Shown: positions 27,738 through 37,808 of the stretch, in pieces | How the letters are laid out: each line of letters starts with the position of its first letter | How positions within the stretch are numbered: the stretch's first letter is position 1 | Source: Legionella genomosp. 1 | GTDB lineage: Bacteria > Pseudomonadota > Gammaproteobacteria > Legionellales > Legionellaceae | Length of the DNA stretch: 60,530 nt | Assembly: GCA_945878975.1 (NCBI GenBank) | Contig: CAMCUM010000010.1 | Location: 1 to 60,530 of the forward strand | Reading direction: 5' to 3' | Program-made: the position numbers and the translations under genes | The notes under the pieces: model-generated | The model's input: only the letters and a program-made list of their open reading frames with translations | Databases searched by the model: none | What the model was told of the DNA's origin: nothing

Positions 27738-28876
27738 TGTCGAATTCTGCTTGGTTAGTGCTGTCGGACGGCACCGTATTGGAAGGTACTTCTATCGGAG
27801 CTGAAGGAGAGCAGGTAGGGGAGTTGGTGTTTAATACCGCCATGACCGGATACCAAGAAATTCTCTCTGATCCTTCCTATGCCGGTCAGTTGGTAACTTT
27901 GACTGCTGCACATATCGGCAATACTGGTTGTAATGACGAAGACATGGAATCTGACCGAGTTTGGGCGTCAGGTTTGGTGGTTCGTGAATCTGCTATCATT
28001 CCTAGTAATTATCGCGCTAAATATGCTTTGCCTGATTGGTTGCGGCACCATAACGTGGTTGCTATTTCTGGCATTGATACACGTGCCTTGACGCACCGTT
28101 TGCGCCGTGAAGGTGCAATGGGGGCTTGTTTGACTACGGATGGCAACCATTTAGAGCGTGCCAAACAATTGGCGGCAGCCTATCCTGGTTTAGGTGGTAT
28201 GGATTTGGCAAAAATAGTGTCTGAGAAAAAAACGCGGCTCTGGGGCAAAGGCCAAGGTAATTGGGCCCAGTCTGTGAAACCGTTGCTCTATCAAGTTGTG
28301 GTGCATGATTTTGGCGTGAAACACAGCATTCTGAGAATTTTACGCGATTTGGGCTGTGCTTTGACCGTGGTGCCAGCTGATCTCCCTTTTGCAGAAGTGC
28401 TTGCGATGCAACCGGATGGCATTCTATTATCGAATGGCCCTGGTGATCCTGCGGCTTGTGAGTATGCTATTCAAGCGACACAAGCTTATTTGGCGGCAGA
28501 CAAGCCAATATTGGGTATTTGTTTAGGATTTCAGATTTTGGCGCTGGCTTGTGGTGCGCGGGCTGTAAAAATGAGTTGTGGTCATCATGGTGCGAATCAT
28601 CCTGTCGCCGAGATAGCTGGCCAACAACGCGTGTTTATCACCAGTCAAAATCATGGGTTTGCCATTGATGAGAAGAGCTTACCTGAGACATTGCGAGCGA
28701 CTCATCGCTCCTTGTTTGATCAAAGTTTACAAGGTATTATGCATTGTGAAAAATTGGCTTTTGGTTTTCAAGGACATCCAGAAGCAAGCCCAGGGCCGCA
28801 CGATATTCAGATTATTTTTGAACAATTTATTCATAATATGAATTTGCATCGTGCTGCACAGGTGCAGGATTATTGA
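27737..28876 (+). CDS. carA: Carbamoyl-phosphate synthase small (glutaminase) subunit
   Basis: 379-aa subunit that hydrolyses glutamine and channels ammonia to CarB for carbamoyl phosphate, which feeds arginine and pyrimidine synthesis. The N-terminal domain has GELVFNTAMTGYQEILSDPSY. The class I amidotransferase domain has the nucleophile Cys262 in GICLGFQ (usually GICLGHQ), SQNHGFA, and the His-Glu pair in GHPEASPGP. The catalytic triad is intact. carB, which normally follows, is absent: metK starts 29 nt later. The partner must be encoded elsewhere or has been lost. Confidence 0.95.
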   Translation: MSNSAWLVLSDGTVLEGTSIGAEGEQVGELVFNTAMTGYQEILSDPSYAGQLVTLTAAHIGNTGCNDEDMESDRVWASGLVVRESAIIPSNYRAKYALPDWLRHHNVVAISGIDTRALTHRLRREGAMGACLTTDGNHLERAKQLAAAYPGLGGMDLAKIVSEKKTRLWGKGQGNWAQSVKPLLYQVVVHDFGVKHSILRILRDLGCALTVVPADLPFAEVLAMQPDGILLSNGPGDPAACEYAIQATQAYLAADKPILGICLGFQILALACGARAVKMSCGHHGANHPVAEIAGQQRVFITSQNHGFAIDEKSLPETLRATHRSLFDQSLQGIMHCEKLAFGFQGHPEASPGPHDIQIIFEQFIHNMNLHRAAQVQDY

Positions 28877-28905
28877 CTGTTTGAGTATAAAAGGAGTAAA
28901 GATCT

Positions 28906-30087
28906 GTGAATCAAACCAATGTATTTACCTCTGAGTCGGTTGCTGAAGGGCATCCAGATAAAATTGCCGATCAAATTTCGGATGCGGTTTTAGACGCGAT
29001 CCTAGAGCAAGATCCCCGTGCCCGAGTAGCATGTGAAACCTTTGTGAAGACGGGGATGGTTTTAGTGGGGGGAGAAATCACAACTAAGGCATGGGTGGAT
29101 GTGGAGGCGATTACACGAGGTGTGATCCGCGATATTGGTTACAACAGTTCTGCCATGGGCTTTGATTGGGAATCTTGTGCAGTGTTATCTGCCATAGGTA
29201 AGCAATCAGCTGATATTGCCCAAGGTGTAGATAACCAAGAAACCAAACAATTAGGTGCCGGAGACCAAGGTATGATGTTTGGGTATGCTTCCCGTGAAAC
29301 CGAAGTTTTAATGCCTGCACCTATTGCCTATTCTCATCGCTTGATGGAGCGGCATGCCTTACTGCGTAAATCAGGAGAATTACCCTGGTTACGTCCAGAT
29401 GGCAAATGCCAATTGACCTTGCGTTATGAAAATGGTGCGCCCGTTGCAGTAGACACGGTGGTATTTTCTACTCAGCATTCAGACGATATTACCCATGCTG
29501 AATTGGTTAAACTGGTACGTAAACATATTATTCAGCCTGTGTTGCCTGAGAAATGGTTAACATCAGCGACGCGTTATTTTATCAATCCTACCGGTCGTTT
29601 TGTCATAGGCGGTCCATTAGGAGATTGCGGATTGACTGGTCGCAAGATCATTGTTGATACTTACGGTGGGATGGCCAGACATGGTGGGGGTTGTTTTTCA
29701 GGCAAAGATCCTTCCAAAGTAGATCGTTCTGCCGCTTATGCAGCGCGTTATGTTGCAAAAAACATCGTTGCTGCAGGTATTGCAGATAAATGTGAAATAC
29801 AAGTTTCTTATGCAATCGGTATTGCCGAACCGACCTCTATTTATGTAGAGACTTTTGGCACCTCTCAGTTTGAAAACAAGCAAATCATTGATTTGATTCA
29901 GGATCATTTTGATTTGACGCCGCAAGGTATTATTGATCATCATCAGTTGCTACGTCCTATCTATCGCCAAACGGCTACGTACGGACATTATGGTCGTGCT
30001 AATTTACCATGGGAGCGGACGGATAAAGTTGCAGCGCTGCGTGATGCGGTTAATTTCTCTAATTTAAAGGATTATATATGTCTGTAG
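28906..30087 (+). CDS. metK: S-adenosylmethionine synthetase
   Basis: 393-aa enzyme making S-adenosylmethionine from methionine and ATP. Signatures are [20 protein letters not shown] at the N-terminus, [12 protein letters not shown] about 120, [19 protein letters not shown], and the C-terminal [16 protein letters not shown]. It starts at GTG 28906 after AAAAGGAGT. It overlaps ahcY by 10 nt, so synthesis and turnover of SAM are encoded together. No SAM or SAH riboswitch fits into the 29-nt gap behind carA. Confidence 0.97.
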   Translation: MNQTNVFTSESVAEGHPDKIADQISDAVLDAILEQDPRARVACETFVKTGMVLVGGEITTKAWVDVEAITRGVIRDIGYNSSAMGFDWESCAVLSAIGKQSADIAQGVDNQETKQLGAGDQGMMFGYASRETEVLMPAPIAYSHRLMERHALLRKSGELPWLRPDGKCQLTLRYENGAPVAVDTVVFSTQHSDDITHAELVKLVRKHIIQPVLPEKWLTSATRYFINPTGRFVIGGPLGDCGLTGRKIIVDTYGGMARHGGGCFSGKDPSKVDRSAAYAARYVAKNIVAAGIADKCEIQVSYAIGIAEPTSIYVETFGTSQFENKQIIDLIQDHFDLTPQGIIDHHQLLRPIYRQTATYGHYGRANLPWERTDKVAALRDAVNFSNLKDYICL

Positions 30088-31394
30088 TCGTAGATGAAAG
30101 AGTCCAAGTACAGGATTATAAAGTAGCTGATATGTCTTTGGCTGCCTGGGGTCGTAAAGAAATTGCCATTGCTGAAACCGAAATGCCTGGTTTGATGGCG
30201 ATTCGAAAAGAATTCGCAGCAACGCAGCCACTACGTGGTGCAAAAATTGCGGGTTGCTTGCACATGACCATTCAAACAGCTGTTCTGATTGAAACGTTGA
30301 TTGCATTGGGGGCTGAGGTACGTTGGTCTTCTTGCAATATTTTTTCAACCCAAGATCATGCAGCAGCGGCGATAGCGGCGAAAGGTATCCCTGTTTTCGC
30401 GTGGAAAGGAGAAAGCGAAGAGGAGTATTGGTGGTGTGTGGCTCAAACGATTCGTGGTCCGGATGGTTGGGTGCCGAATCTATTATTAGATGATGGTGGC
30501 GACATGACCAAGGTGGTGCACGATGACTATCCTGAGCTGATAGCTGGTTTGTTGGGTGTTTCGGAAGAAACAACGACGGGTGTGGCGCGTTTATATGAGA
30601 TGGCTAAACGGAATGAATTGAAAATCCCTGCTATCAATGTGAATGATTCCGTGACCAAATCGAAATTTGATAATTTGTATGGCTGTAGAGAATCATTATT
30701 AGATGGCATCAAACGTGCGACGGGTGTGATGATTGCTGGTAAACGAGCCATTATCCTTGGTTTCGGAGATGTGGGCAAAGGTAGTGCACAAGCATTGCGT
30801 GGTCAAGGTGCGATTGTATATATTGCGGAAGTTGATCCTATTTGTGCCTTGCAAGCCGCGATGGAAGGTTATCGTGTGGTGACGTTGGATGATGTGATAG
30901 AAGAAATCGATATTTTGGTAACGGCGACTGGTAACTATCATGTGGTCACTCATGCGCATATGCTGGCTATGAAAGATCAAGCCATTCTATGTAATATCGG
31001 GCATTTTGACTCAGAAATTGATGTGCAATCTTTGCGCGCCTATCCTTGGGAAAATATCAAGCCACAAGTGGACCATGTTCTGTTTCCAAATGGCAAACGT
31101 TTGATTATTTTGGCTGAGGGGCGTTTGGTTAATTTGGGCTGCGCGACGGGACACCCAAGTTTTGTGATGTCGGCGTCTTTTACCAATCAAGTATTGGCTC
31201 AAATTGAGTTGTTTACCAAATCGAAAGATTATGTGAATCAAGTGTATGTATTACCCAAACATTTGGACGAGAAGGTAGCAAGATTACATCTGGAACGCAT
31301 TGGTGTACGCTTGACAACCTTAACCAAAGAGCAAGCGCAATACATCGGTGTCCCAATAGATGGGCCTTATAAGGCGGATGCTTACCGGTATTAA
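30078..31394 (+). CDS. ahcY: Adenosylhomocysteinase
   Basis: 438-aa NAD-dependent hydrolase that splits S-adenosylhomocysteine into adenosine and homocysteine and so relieves product inhibition of methyltransferases. Motifs include [31 protein letters not shown], the NAD-binding [17 protein letters not shown], and the C-terminal Lys-Tyr pair in [10 protein letters not shown]. Full length and active-site complete. It overlaps metK by 10 nt and is followed by a terminator. Confidence 0.97.
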   Translation: MSVVVDERVQVQDYKVADMSLAAWGRKEIAIAETEMPGLMAIRKEFAATQPLRGAKIAGCLHMTIQTAVLIETLIALGAEVRWSSCNIFSTQDHAAAAIAAKGIPVFAWKGESEEEYWWCVAQTIRGPDGWVPNLLLDDGGDMTKVVHDDYPELIAGLLGVSEETTTGVARLYEMAKRNELKIPAINVNDSVTKSKFDNLYGCRESLLDGIKRATGVMIAGKRAIILGFGDVGKGSAQALRGQGAIVYIAEVDPICALQAAMEGYRVVTLDDVIEEIDILVTATGNYHVVTHAHMLAMKDQAILCNIGHFDSEIDVQSLRAYPWENIKPQVDHVLFPNGKRLIILAEGRLVNLGCATGHPSFVMSASFTNQVLAQIELFTKSKDYVNQVYVLPKHLDEKVARLHLERIGVRLTTLTKEQAQYIGVPIDGPYKADAYRY

Positions 31395-31402
31395 AATTCA
31401 AT

Positions 31403-31430
31403 GCTTGTTGGGCCTTTTGGCCTAACAAGC
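31403..31430 (+). terminator. Intrinsic terminator after ahcY
   Basis: A 12-bp stem with one G-T wobble (GCTTGTTGGGCC / GGCCTAACAAGC) and a TTTT loop starts 8 nt after the ahcY stop and is followed by GTCCTTTC. Confidence 0.75.
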
Positions 31431-31556
31431 GTCCTTTCAGAAATATTTTGTCAATTTTTTCAAATATGTAAATCTCTGTATGGAAGAGAGAGAAGGTACT
31501 GCCCATTTCTTAGTTCATGTGCAATACTCCCCTTTACGCAACTTAATTCGATGAGT

Positions 31557-33344
31557 CTAATAATTTGATGAGAGGGTGAGCGCGTTCATGACGAAAAAGG
31601 ATGTGGAGACTTCGCTTCCGACGATGATGCGGGTGGGGTGGCGCATGCGGTTCCATTCGTAAGCATGGTATGGGTGACCCCAGGCTTCTCCAGCCTTATC
31701 GAGCATCGCTTTTACGCCAGTCGCGATGACGCCATCTTCTTTAGATTCATATTGAAGTAAGACGAGCGCAGCTACTGCCAAAGAGGCGTCGAATGGGTTG
31801 AGTGTGGCACTGATAAGCTCATTTCGGCAGTAATCAAGCGCGATTTTACGGATTTGCGCAACCTTTTGTTGTGGATCCAAAAGAGTCTGCTCCTCAGCGG
31901 ACAATCCTAGAAAAATATCGTACATGCGGCCAGTATAGTAGAGGTACATCTCAGGCAAATAGTATTTAAATGCCGATGATTCTTTGAAATTGCCGCTGAT
32001 ATAAGCGCGGTAATGAAATTCTAGTAAGCGCTGCACAACTGGAAGATGTTGTGGACTAAAGGCGTCCCACTGCTGTTTGTTGACTAAGATCGATTCGAGA
32101 ATATCCATGTTATGGCCGGGGCAGACCTCATTGCCTAAAGCGTTATTCACCTCTCTACCATCTGGTTTGGCAAATGATTTATCAAACCAGAGAGGGACTG
32201 CGCCGGTATAGTCGAGTGGTTTGGTGATATGGATGGTTGGAAAAATGGAGCAGAGATCAGAACCAATCTGGTACTCTTCTATAATTTGAATGTACGGGTA
32301 ACGGAGGATCTGCTCGCATGCTTGTAAAAGAGTTTGATCGACGGTAAGATTTTTCTCGCTGACCAAATTCAGCCACTTTTTCGCCATGGAAAGGCTCAAA
32401 AACGTCGTATCCATATCCGGCACATAATCACTAAAACCTAATTTTCGCTTTATTTCCCAGTCTGACTTAGAAAAATGACACAGCGGTTCACCTCTCGGTC
32501 CTTTGGGTAAACATGTGATCGCAGGGTGCGCTATTTTTCTTCCCGGCGTTTCGCTCTCCTCCCGACTGGTCACAATCATAAAAAAAAGTAGTTCTTGCAT
32601 AATAGCAATGAGCGCAGTAAATTCTTTTTCAGAAATCGCTACCTTCGTGACAACCTGTAAAAGTTGCTCAAAAAAAATCGCATCATAAAAAGCAGTGCGA
32701 TGCCAGATCCAACCATAGCGAGAAAACATCTTTTCGCATATTCCGACAAAAGGTTTGCGTAAGATTTTTAATTTAGAAGGATTTGCCATCACGAAGCAGC
32801 GAACTAAGGCAAAGAGCATGGTAATGTTCTGGTACTCAAAAGATCCTAGCCCGGTTAAAATGCTTAAAAAGTTTTTACCATCCATGAGATCATCGCCCGA
32901 CAAAATCAATTGCGCCGCCACTGGAAAATAGGGTTGTTTGGGATCTTTTTTCCAAACGCGTAGCACATCTGCCATGGTTTTTTTCAATACTGTTTGAGCG
33001 GAAGGGCAGTCCCTCACCAAAGGAACCTTTTCTCGTTCCTGCCATGGCGGACTTTCCACTTTGTCCAGCAGCTCTGCGATAGGATGGAAAGTTGACATAA
33101 TCCACGACTTGTCCTGCCAGTTACGATAATCTGCGCGCATAGCAAGACGAATCATCTCTTGATATTTTTTAACTTCAGTCATAGGAATGAGTGGGTGTCT
33201 ACTACCACGCAGGACAAATGTCTTCAGAAGAAAATTTCGGATGATATCGTTGTACAAAAGACGTAAATTCTCACCAGGCTCACCAACAGGCTCTTCATCG
33301 CGAATCACTGCATCGCAGAGATCATAAATGTTAGCTGTTTTCAT
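31557..33344 (-). CDS. Unrecognised 595-aa protein, possible alpha/alpha-toroid
   Basis: I chose the ATG at 33344 because of a near-ideal ribosome binding site (AAAGGAGAT, 6 nt spacing). A GTG at 33362 would overlap it. No signal peptide or membrane segment is visible, so it is likely cytosolic or translocated. The protein is helix-rich. Several spaced motifs recall terpenoid-cyclase or prenyltransferase alpha/alpha barrels: YVPDMDTTFLSLS (a DxDT-like core), NALGNEVCPGHNMDILESIL, and the C-terminal NPFDASLAVAALVLLQYES then VGSEVSTSFFVMNAL. No established catalytic motif (DxDD or DDxxD) is complete, so the assignment is inference. It stands alone, convergent with ahcY and divergent from the RND operon. 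Confidence 0.65.
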   Translation of the reverse strand: MKTANIYDLCDAVIRDEEPVGEPGENLRLLYNDIIRNFLLKTFVLRGSRHPLIPMTEVKKYQEMIRLAMRADYRNWQDKSWIMSTFHPIAELLDKVESPPWQEREKVPLVRDCPSAQTVLKKTMADVLRVWKKDPKQPYFPVAAQLILSGDDLMDGKNFLSILTGLGSFEYQNITMLFALVRCFVMANPSKLKILRKPFVGICEKMFSRYGWIWHRTAFYDAIFFEQLLQVVTKVAISEKEFTALIAIMQELLFFMIVTSREESETPGRKIAHPAITCLPKGPRGEPLCHFSKSDWEIKRKLGFSDYVPDMDTTFLSLSMAKKWLNLVSEKNLTVDQTLLQACEQILRYPYIQIIEEYQIGSDLCSIFPTIHITKPLDYTGAVPLWFDKSFAKPDGREVNNALGNEVCPGHNMDILESILVNKQQWDAFSPQHLPVVQRLLEFHYRAYISGNFKESSAFKYYLPEMYLYYTGRMYDIFLGLSAEEQTLLDPQQKVAQIRKIALDYCRNELISATLNPFDASLAVAALVLLQYESKEDGVIATGVKAMLDKAGEAWGHPYHAYEWNRMRHPTRIIVGSEVSTSFFVMNALTLSSNY

Positions 33345-33493
33345 TTGAACATCTCCTTTCACTCATAAACAGTTTGCAATTTTTTCTACCTAATATCAAA
33401 TCGTATTTTCTCAATATGATCGAGATTTATCTCCCATTGTGTTTAAACTCATTTTTTATCATAATGAATTGATACCTGTAGACATGGATTGCT

Positions 33494-36400
33494 ATGTGGC
33501 TTGTCAGACTTGCATTGTCTCGACCGTATACCTTTGTCGTGTTGGCAATTTTATTACTGATGTTGGGCGTTATATCTATTATGCGTACTGCGACGGATAT
33601 CTTCCCTGCGATTGATATTCCTGTAGTATCAGTGATCTGGGGATATTCAGGTATGCCACCTGATGATATGGCCAATCGGATTACAACGATTTTTGAGTTG
33701 GCTTGTACAACCACTGTGAATGATATTGAACATATGGAATCCCAATCTTTATTGGGCGTTTCTGTTACCAAATTATATTTTCAAAAAGGTGTTTCCGTTA
33801 GTACGGCCATTGCTCAGGTGACCGCGATTGCGCAAACGATGCTGAAATACCTGCCCCCTGGCATCACCCCACCTTTTGTTTTAAGTTACAATGCTGCGAC
33901 GATTCCGGTTGTGAATTTGCTGCTGTCTAGTGATACCTTGCCTGAACAAAAACTTAATGATTTGGCGAATAATTTTGTGCGTCCGCAATTAGCGGCGGTA
34001 CAAGGTGCTTCTGTTCCTTATGGGTATGGTGGAAAAACGCGGGAAGTGATGGTAGATGTCAATAATAAGAGACTTCAAGAGTTTGGTTTGTCTGCGCAAA
34101 ATGTCAATACTGCAATGAACAATCAGAGTTTGATCATCCCTGGTGGTACTGAAAAAATTGGCCAAATGGAATATATTATTAAATTTAATGATAGTCCTCT
34201 TAAAGTTAAAGATTTGAATTACATGCCAGTCATGGCCGCGCCTAATAAAATGATTTATATGCGTGATGTGGGGCATGTGCGCGATGGGTTTCCACCGCAA
34301 ACCAATATTGTGAATCACAATGGGATCCGCTCAGTCATGTTAAGCGTAGAAAAAACGGGTAACGCCTCTACGCTCGATATCATCAATCGTGTGGTAGCGA
34401 TGATTCCACGGATCAAAGCGAGCTTAACCAAAGAACTTGATTTGTCTATGGCAGGTAATCAGGCGATATTTGTGACGTCGGCTATCAAAGGGGTGGTTAC
34501 CGAAGGAATCATTGCAGCTTGTTTAACCGGGTTGATGATTTTGATGTTTTTGGGTAGCCTGCGCTCCACATTGATTATTACCATTTCTATTCCATTATCT
34601 ATTTTAGCATCTTTGGTTACGTTGGCTGCTTTGGGTAATACCATCAATATTATGACTTTGGGTGGCTTGGCTTTGGCTGTGGGAATTTTGGTGGATGATG
34701 CGACGGTTGCTATTGAAAATATCAACTGGAATTTGGAACAAGGTAAGCCGTTGCAAGAAGCAATTTTAGAAGGTGCCAAACAAATTGCGATCCCAGCGAT
34801 TGTATCGACGATGTGTATTTGTATTGTGTTCATACCTATGTTTTATCTGGATGGGATTTCTGGGTACTTATTTGTGCCGTTGGCTGAAGCAGTGATTTTT
34901 GCAATGATTGCTTCTTACTTATTGTCGCGTACCTTGCTGCCTACGATGGCGCTTTATTTGTTGGAAGGAGAACATGCGAGTACGGCACATAAGCAATCGC
35001 GTCTAGGGCAATTCCACCAATGGTTTGATGAAAAATTTAAACGTCTCCAAGGGCGTTATCAAGAGAAACTTGATTGGATCTTACAGAACGAAAAGCAATT
35101 CGCTTCTGTATTTTTGGGTTTGGCAATATTGTCTTTGCTGATATTGTGGCCAGCTTTGGGGGCTGATTTTTTCCCTAAGGTCGATGCTGGACAAATCATG
35201 CTACATTATTCTGCACCACCAGGTACCAGGATTGAGGAGACAGCGAAACTCGTTGCAGAAGTGAATGAGGTGATTCGTGAAGTGATCCCAGCAGACGAAT
35301 TGGAGGCTACGGTGGATAACATTGGTATCCCTCTTAGTTCTATCAATTTATCCTACAACGATACTGGAACCAATGGTGCAAACGATACCGATACGTTTAT
35401 CTCTTTGAAAGAACATCATCATCCAGTGCAAATGTATATCCACCAATTGCGAAAGAAATTACACGAAACATTTCAATCAGTTGATTTTGCATTCTTACCG
35501 GCGGATATTGTGGGGAAAATTCTTAATTTTGGTCATCCTGCTGATATCGATATTCAAATTTCTGGACTGCGGAATAAGGAAAATCATCATTATGCACGGA
35601 AATTGTTAGAGAAGATCCGCACGATTCCTGGTCTCGTAGATACTAGAATTCGACAGTCAGATCAGTATCCAGCATTGTTTTTGGATGTAGATAGAACGCG
35701 AGCCAAAGAGCTCGGATTCACCTTGCAGGATATCGGTAATAATTTGATGATTTCTCTGGCGGGTGCTTTTCAAACGACGCCTAATTTTTGGGTCGATCCT
35801 GATAATCAAATGAACTATCAAATCACTACTCAAATGCCACAATACGAAATAGATACGTTGCAGGAATTATTAAATATGCCGATTACCAATGCGAATGTCA
35901 GTACAGCACCCCAAATTTTGGGTGCTATGGCAAGTGTCAAGCGGATAGGCGTGCCTTTGGTGGTCTCACATTATAATGTGCAACCGATGTTAGATATTTT
36001 GGCCGGTGTAGATGGTCGAGATATGGGTGCTGTGGGCTCCGATTTGAATCGCATCATTAAAGACATGGATAAAGAATTACCCGCGGGTTCACAAATCTTT
36101 GTGCGTGGACAAATTGCGACACAACAAAGTACCTTTCATACCTTGTATTTTGGATTGATTTTTTCAGTTATTTTAGTTTATATGATTATTGTGATTAATT
36201 TTCAGTCTTGGTTGGATCCTTTTATCATTATTACTGCATTACCAGCTGCTTTGGCTGGGATTGCTTGGATGCTATTTTTAACGCATACCCCTTTAAGTGT
36301 GCCAGCTTTGACGGGTGCCATTATGTGTATGGGGGTGGCCACGGCAAATAGTATTTTATTAGTGAGTTTTGCGCGTAGTAATTTGGCAGCAGGCCAATTG

Positions 36401-36649
36401 CCGCACGCCGCAGTTTTAGAAGCCGGGGTCACGCGGTTACGTCCGGTTATCATGACAGCAATGGCCATGATAATTGGCATGTTACCCATGGCGTTGGGGA
36501 TAGGGGATGGGGGTGAACAAAATGCGCCTTTGGGACGAGCAGTGATTGGTGGCTTGTCTTTTGCAACCATAGCGACCTTATTTTTTGTGCCAACTATGTT
36601 TAAAATTTTTCATAGTAAGCGTGCCGAAAAGGAACCAGCCTATGTTTGA
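33494..36649 (+). CDS. RND-family efflux pump, inner-membrane subunit
   Basis: 1051-aa HAE1/AcrB-like proton-driven antiporter with two sets of one plus five transmembrane helices and two large periplasmic loops. The TM4 motif VGILVDDATVAIENI has the two Asp of the proton relay. GGLALAVGILVDDATV and the C-terminal FVPTMFKIFHSKR are typical. Usual length is about 1030-1050. It opens a three-gene operon with adaptor and outer-membrane channel, and the pump-adaptor-channel order is the reverse of acrAB. Substrates are unknown. The N-terminus MWLVRLALSRPYTFVV fits the MdtB/MexF-like branch. Confidence 0.93.
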   Translation: MWLVRLALSRPYTFVVLAILLLMLGVISIMRTATDIFPAIDIPVVSVIWGYSGMPPDDMANRITTIFELACTTTVNDIEHMESQSLLGVSVTKLYFQKGVSVSTAIAQVTAIAQTMLKYLPPGITPPFVLSYNAATIPVVNLLLSSDTLPEQKLNDLANNFVRPQLAAVQGASVPYGYGGKTREVMVDVNNKRLQEFGLSAQNVNTAMNNQSLIIPGGTEKIGQMEYIIKFNDSPLKVKDLNYMPVMAAPNKMIYMRDVGHVRDGFPPQTNIVNHNGIRSVMLSVEKTGNASTLDIINRVVAMIPRIKASLTKELDLSMAGNQAIFVTSAIKGVVTEGIIAACLTGLMILMFLGSLRSTLIITISIPLSILASLVTLAALGNTINIMTLGGLALAVGILVDDATVAIENINWNLEQGKPLQEAILEGAKQIAIPAIVSTMCICIVFIPMFYLDGISGYLFVPLAEAVIFAMIASYLLSRTLLPTMALYLLEGEHASTAHKQSRLGQFHQWFDEKFKRLQGRYQEKLDWILQNEKQFASVFLGLAILSLLILWPALGADFFPKVDAGQIMLHYSAPPGTRIEETAKLVAEVNEVIREVIPADELEATVDNIGIPLSSINLSYNDTGTNGANDTDTFISLKEHHHPVQMYIHQLRKKLHETFQSVDFAFLPADIVGKILNFGHPADIDIQISGLRNKENHHYARKLLEKIRTIPGLVDTRIRQSDQYPALFLDVDRTRAKELGFTLQDIGNNLMISLAGAFQTTPNFWVDPDNQMNYQITTQMPQYEIDTLQELLNMPITNANVSTAPQILGAMASVKRIGVPLVVSHYNVQPMLDILAGVDGRDMGAVGSDLNRIIKDMDKELPAGSQIFVRGQIATQQSTFHTLYFGLIFSVILVYMIIVINFQSWLDPFIIITALPAALAGIAWMLFLTHTPLSVPALTGAIMCMGVATANSILLVSFARSNLAAGQLPHAAVLEAGVTRLRPVIMTAMAMIIGMLPMALGIGDGGEQNAPLGRAVIGGLSFATIATLFFVPTMFKIFHSKRAEKEPAYV

Positions 36650-37808
36650 TGATATATATGAGAATTTAAATTGGCGGCGGCATCGATGGCAATGGATTGC
36701 GATAGCGGTGGTCTCTTTGGTCGTGGTGATTTTTGTATTTCGCATGGTAGCGGCGCAGCATCTTAAGCGACAAACGTTAGACAATGCTATCCCTTTAGTG
36801 AGAACGATACCTGCCAAAGCGGGTGCTGTGGCTGAAAAAATTTATCTTCCAGGGTTTGTGATGCCTTGGCATGGCGCCACTGTCTATGCGCGGGCAAAAG
36901 GATATCTCAAATTTTGGTACGTGGATATTGGTTATCATGTGCATAAGGGCGATGTGTTGGCAGTGATAGATCGGCCTGAACTAGATGCGCAATTGTATGA
37001 GGCAGAAGCGTATTTGAAAGTTGCCACAGCACAGAATGATTTGGCGCAAATCACGGCAAAGCGCTGGGTGAATTTATTAAAAACAGATTCTGTATCTCGC
37101 CAAGCAACAGATGATAAAACTTACGGTGCGGCGGCTTTGACCGCTGCCATGTTTCAAGCCAGAGCGAATTTCAATAAATTGCGAGCTTACGTCGATTTTG
37201 AAACAGTCGTAGCGCCATTTGATGGGGTGATCACCTCACGGCTGACTGATATTGGTGATCTGATTAACATTGGTTCTGAGCCTGCCGAAGCCCAGCCTTT
37301 GTTTCAGATTGTTCAGTCGGATAAATTACGCTTGTACGTGAATGTGCCACAAACGTATTCCACTAAAATTACGCCTAATATGACTGTTTATATGCGCTTT
37401 GCTGAACATCCAGGACGTGTTTTTACTGGAAAGTTGATGAAGACAGCTGAAAATATTGATTCGGTTTTGCAGACTTTGCAGGCAGAGTTTTGGGTGGACA
37501 ATCGCGATGGAACGCTTTTCCCAGGGGGGTATACTATGGTTGAGCTTCCTATCACACATTCAGAGGGTTCTGTGATACTGCCGGTCAATACTTTGGTTTT
37601 TCAAGCAGCAGGATTGCAAGTTGCTGTTGTGGATGACACGAATCATGTGGTATTAAAAAACATTGAAATTGGTACGGATTTTGGTAAATCAGTGCAAGTT
37701 GATCATGGGATTCTGCCTGGGGAGCGTATTATTCTGAATCCACCAGATTCCCTGTATTCTGGCCAACTTGTCCGAGTGGTGGCATCTAACATTAAAACAT
37801 CATTATGA
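36642..37808 (+). CDS. RND efflux periplasmic adaptor (membrane fusion protein)
   Basis: 388-aa adaptor linking the inner-membrane pump to the outer-membrane channel. The ATG at 36642 (MFDDIYENLNW) has AAAGGA upstream and overlaps the pump gene by 8 nt. A short cytoplasmic tail is followed by one transmembrane anchor (about 17-37, IAIAVVSLVVVIFVF). Then come lipoyl-like halves with the typical GYLKFWYVDIGYHVHKGDVL, a short alpha-hairpin, and a beta-barrel region with FETVVAPFDGVITSR. The C-terminus overlaps the channel gene by 4 nt. Confidence 0.92.
   Translation: MFDDIYENLNWRRHRWQWIAIAVVSLVVVIFVFRMVAAQHLKRQTLDNAIPLVRTIPAKAGAVAEKIYLPGFVMPWHGATVYARAKGYLKFWYVDIGYHVHKGDVLAVIDRPELDAQLYEAEAYLKVATAQNDLAQITAKRWVNLLKTDSVSRQATDDKTYGAAALTAAMFQARANFNKLRAYVDFETVVAPFDGVITSRLTDIGDLINIGSEPAEAQPLFQIVQSDKLRLYVNVPQTYSTKITPNMTVYMRFAEHPGRVFTGKLMKTAENIDSVLQTLQAEFWVDNRDGTLFPGGYTMVELPITHSEGSVILPVNTLVFQAAGLQVAVVDDTNHVVLKNIEIGTDFGKSVQVDHGILPGERIILNPPDSLYSGQLVRVVASNIKTSL

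Noticed and set aside
28877-28905. SAM or SAH riboswitch before metK
   Set aside because: The gap behind carA is only 29 nt and holds little more than a ribosome binding site, too short for any known SAM or SAH aptamer.
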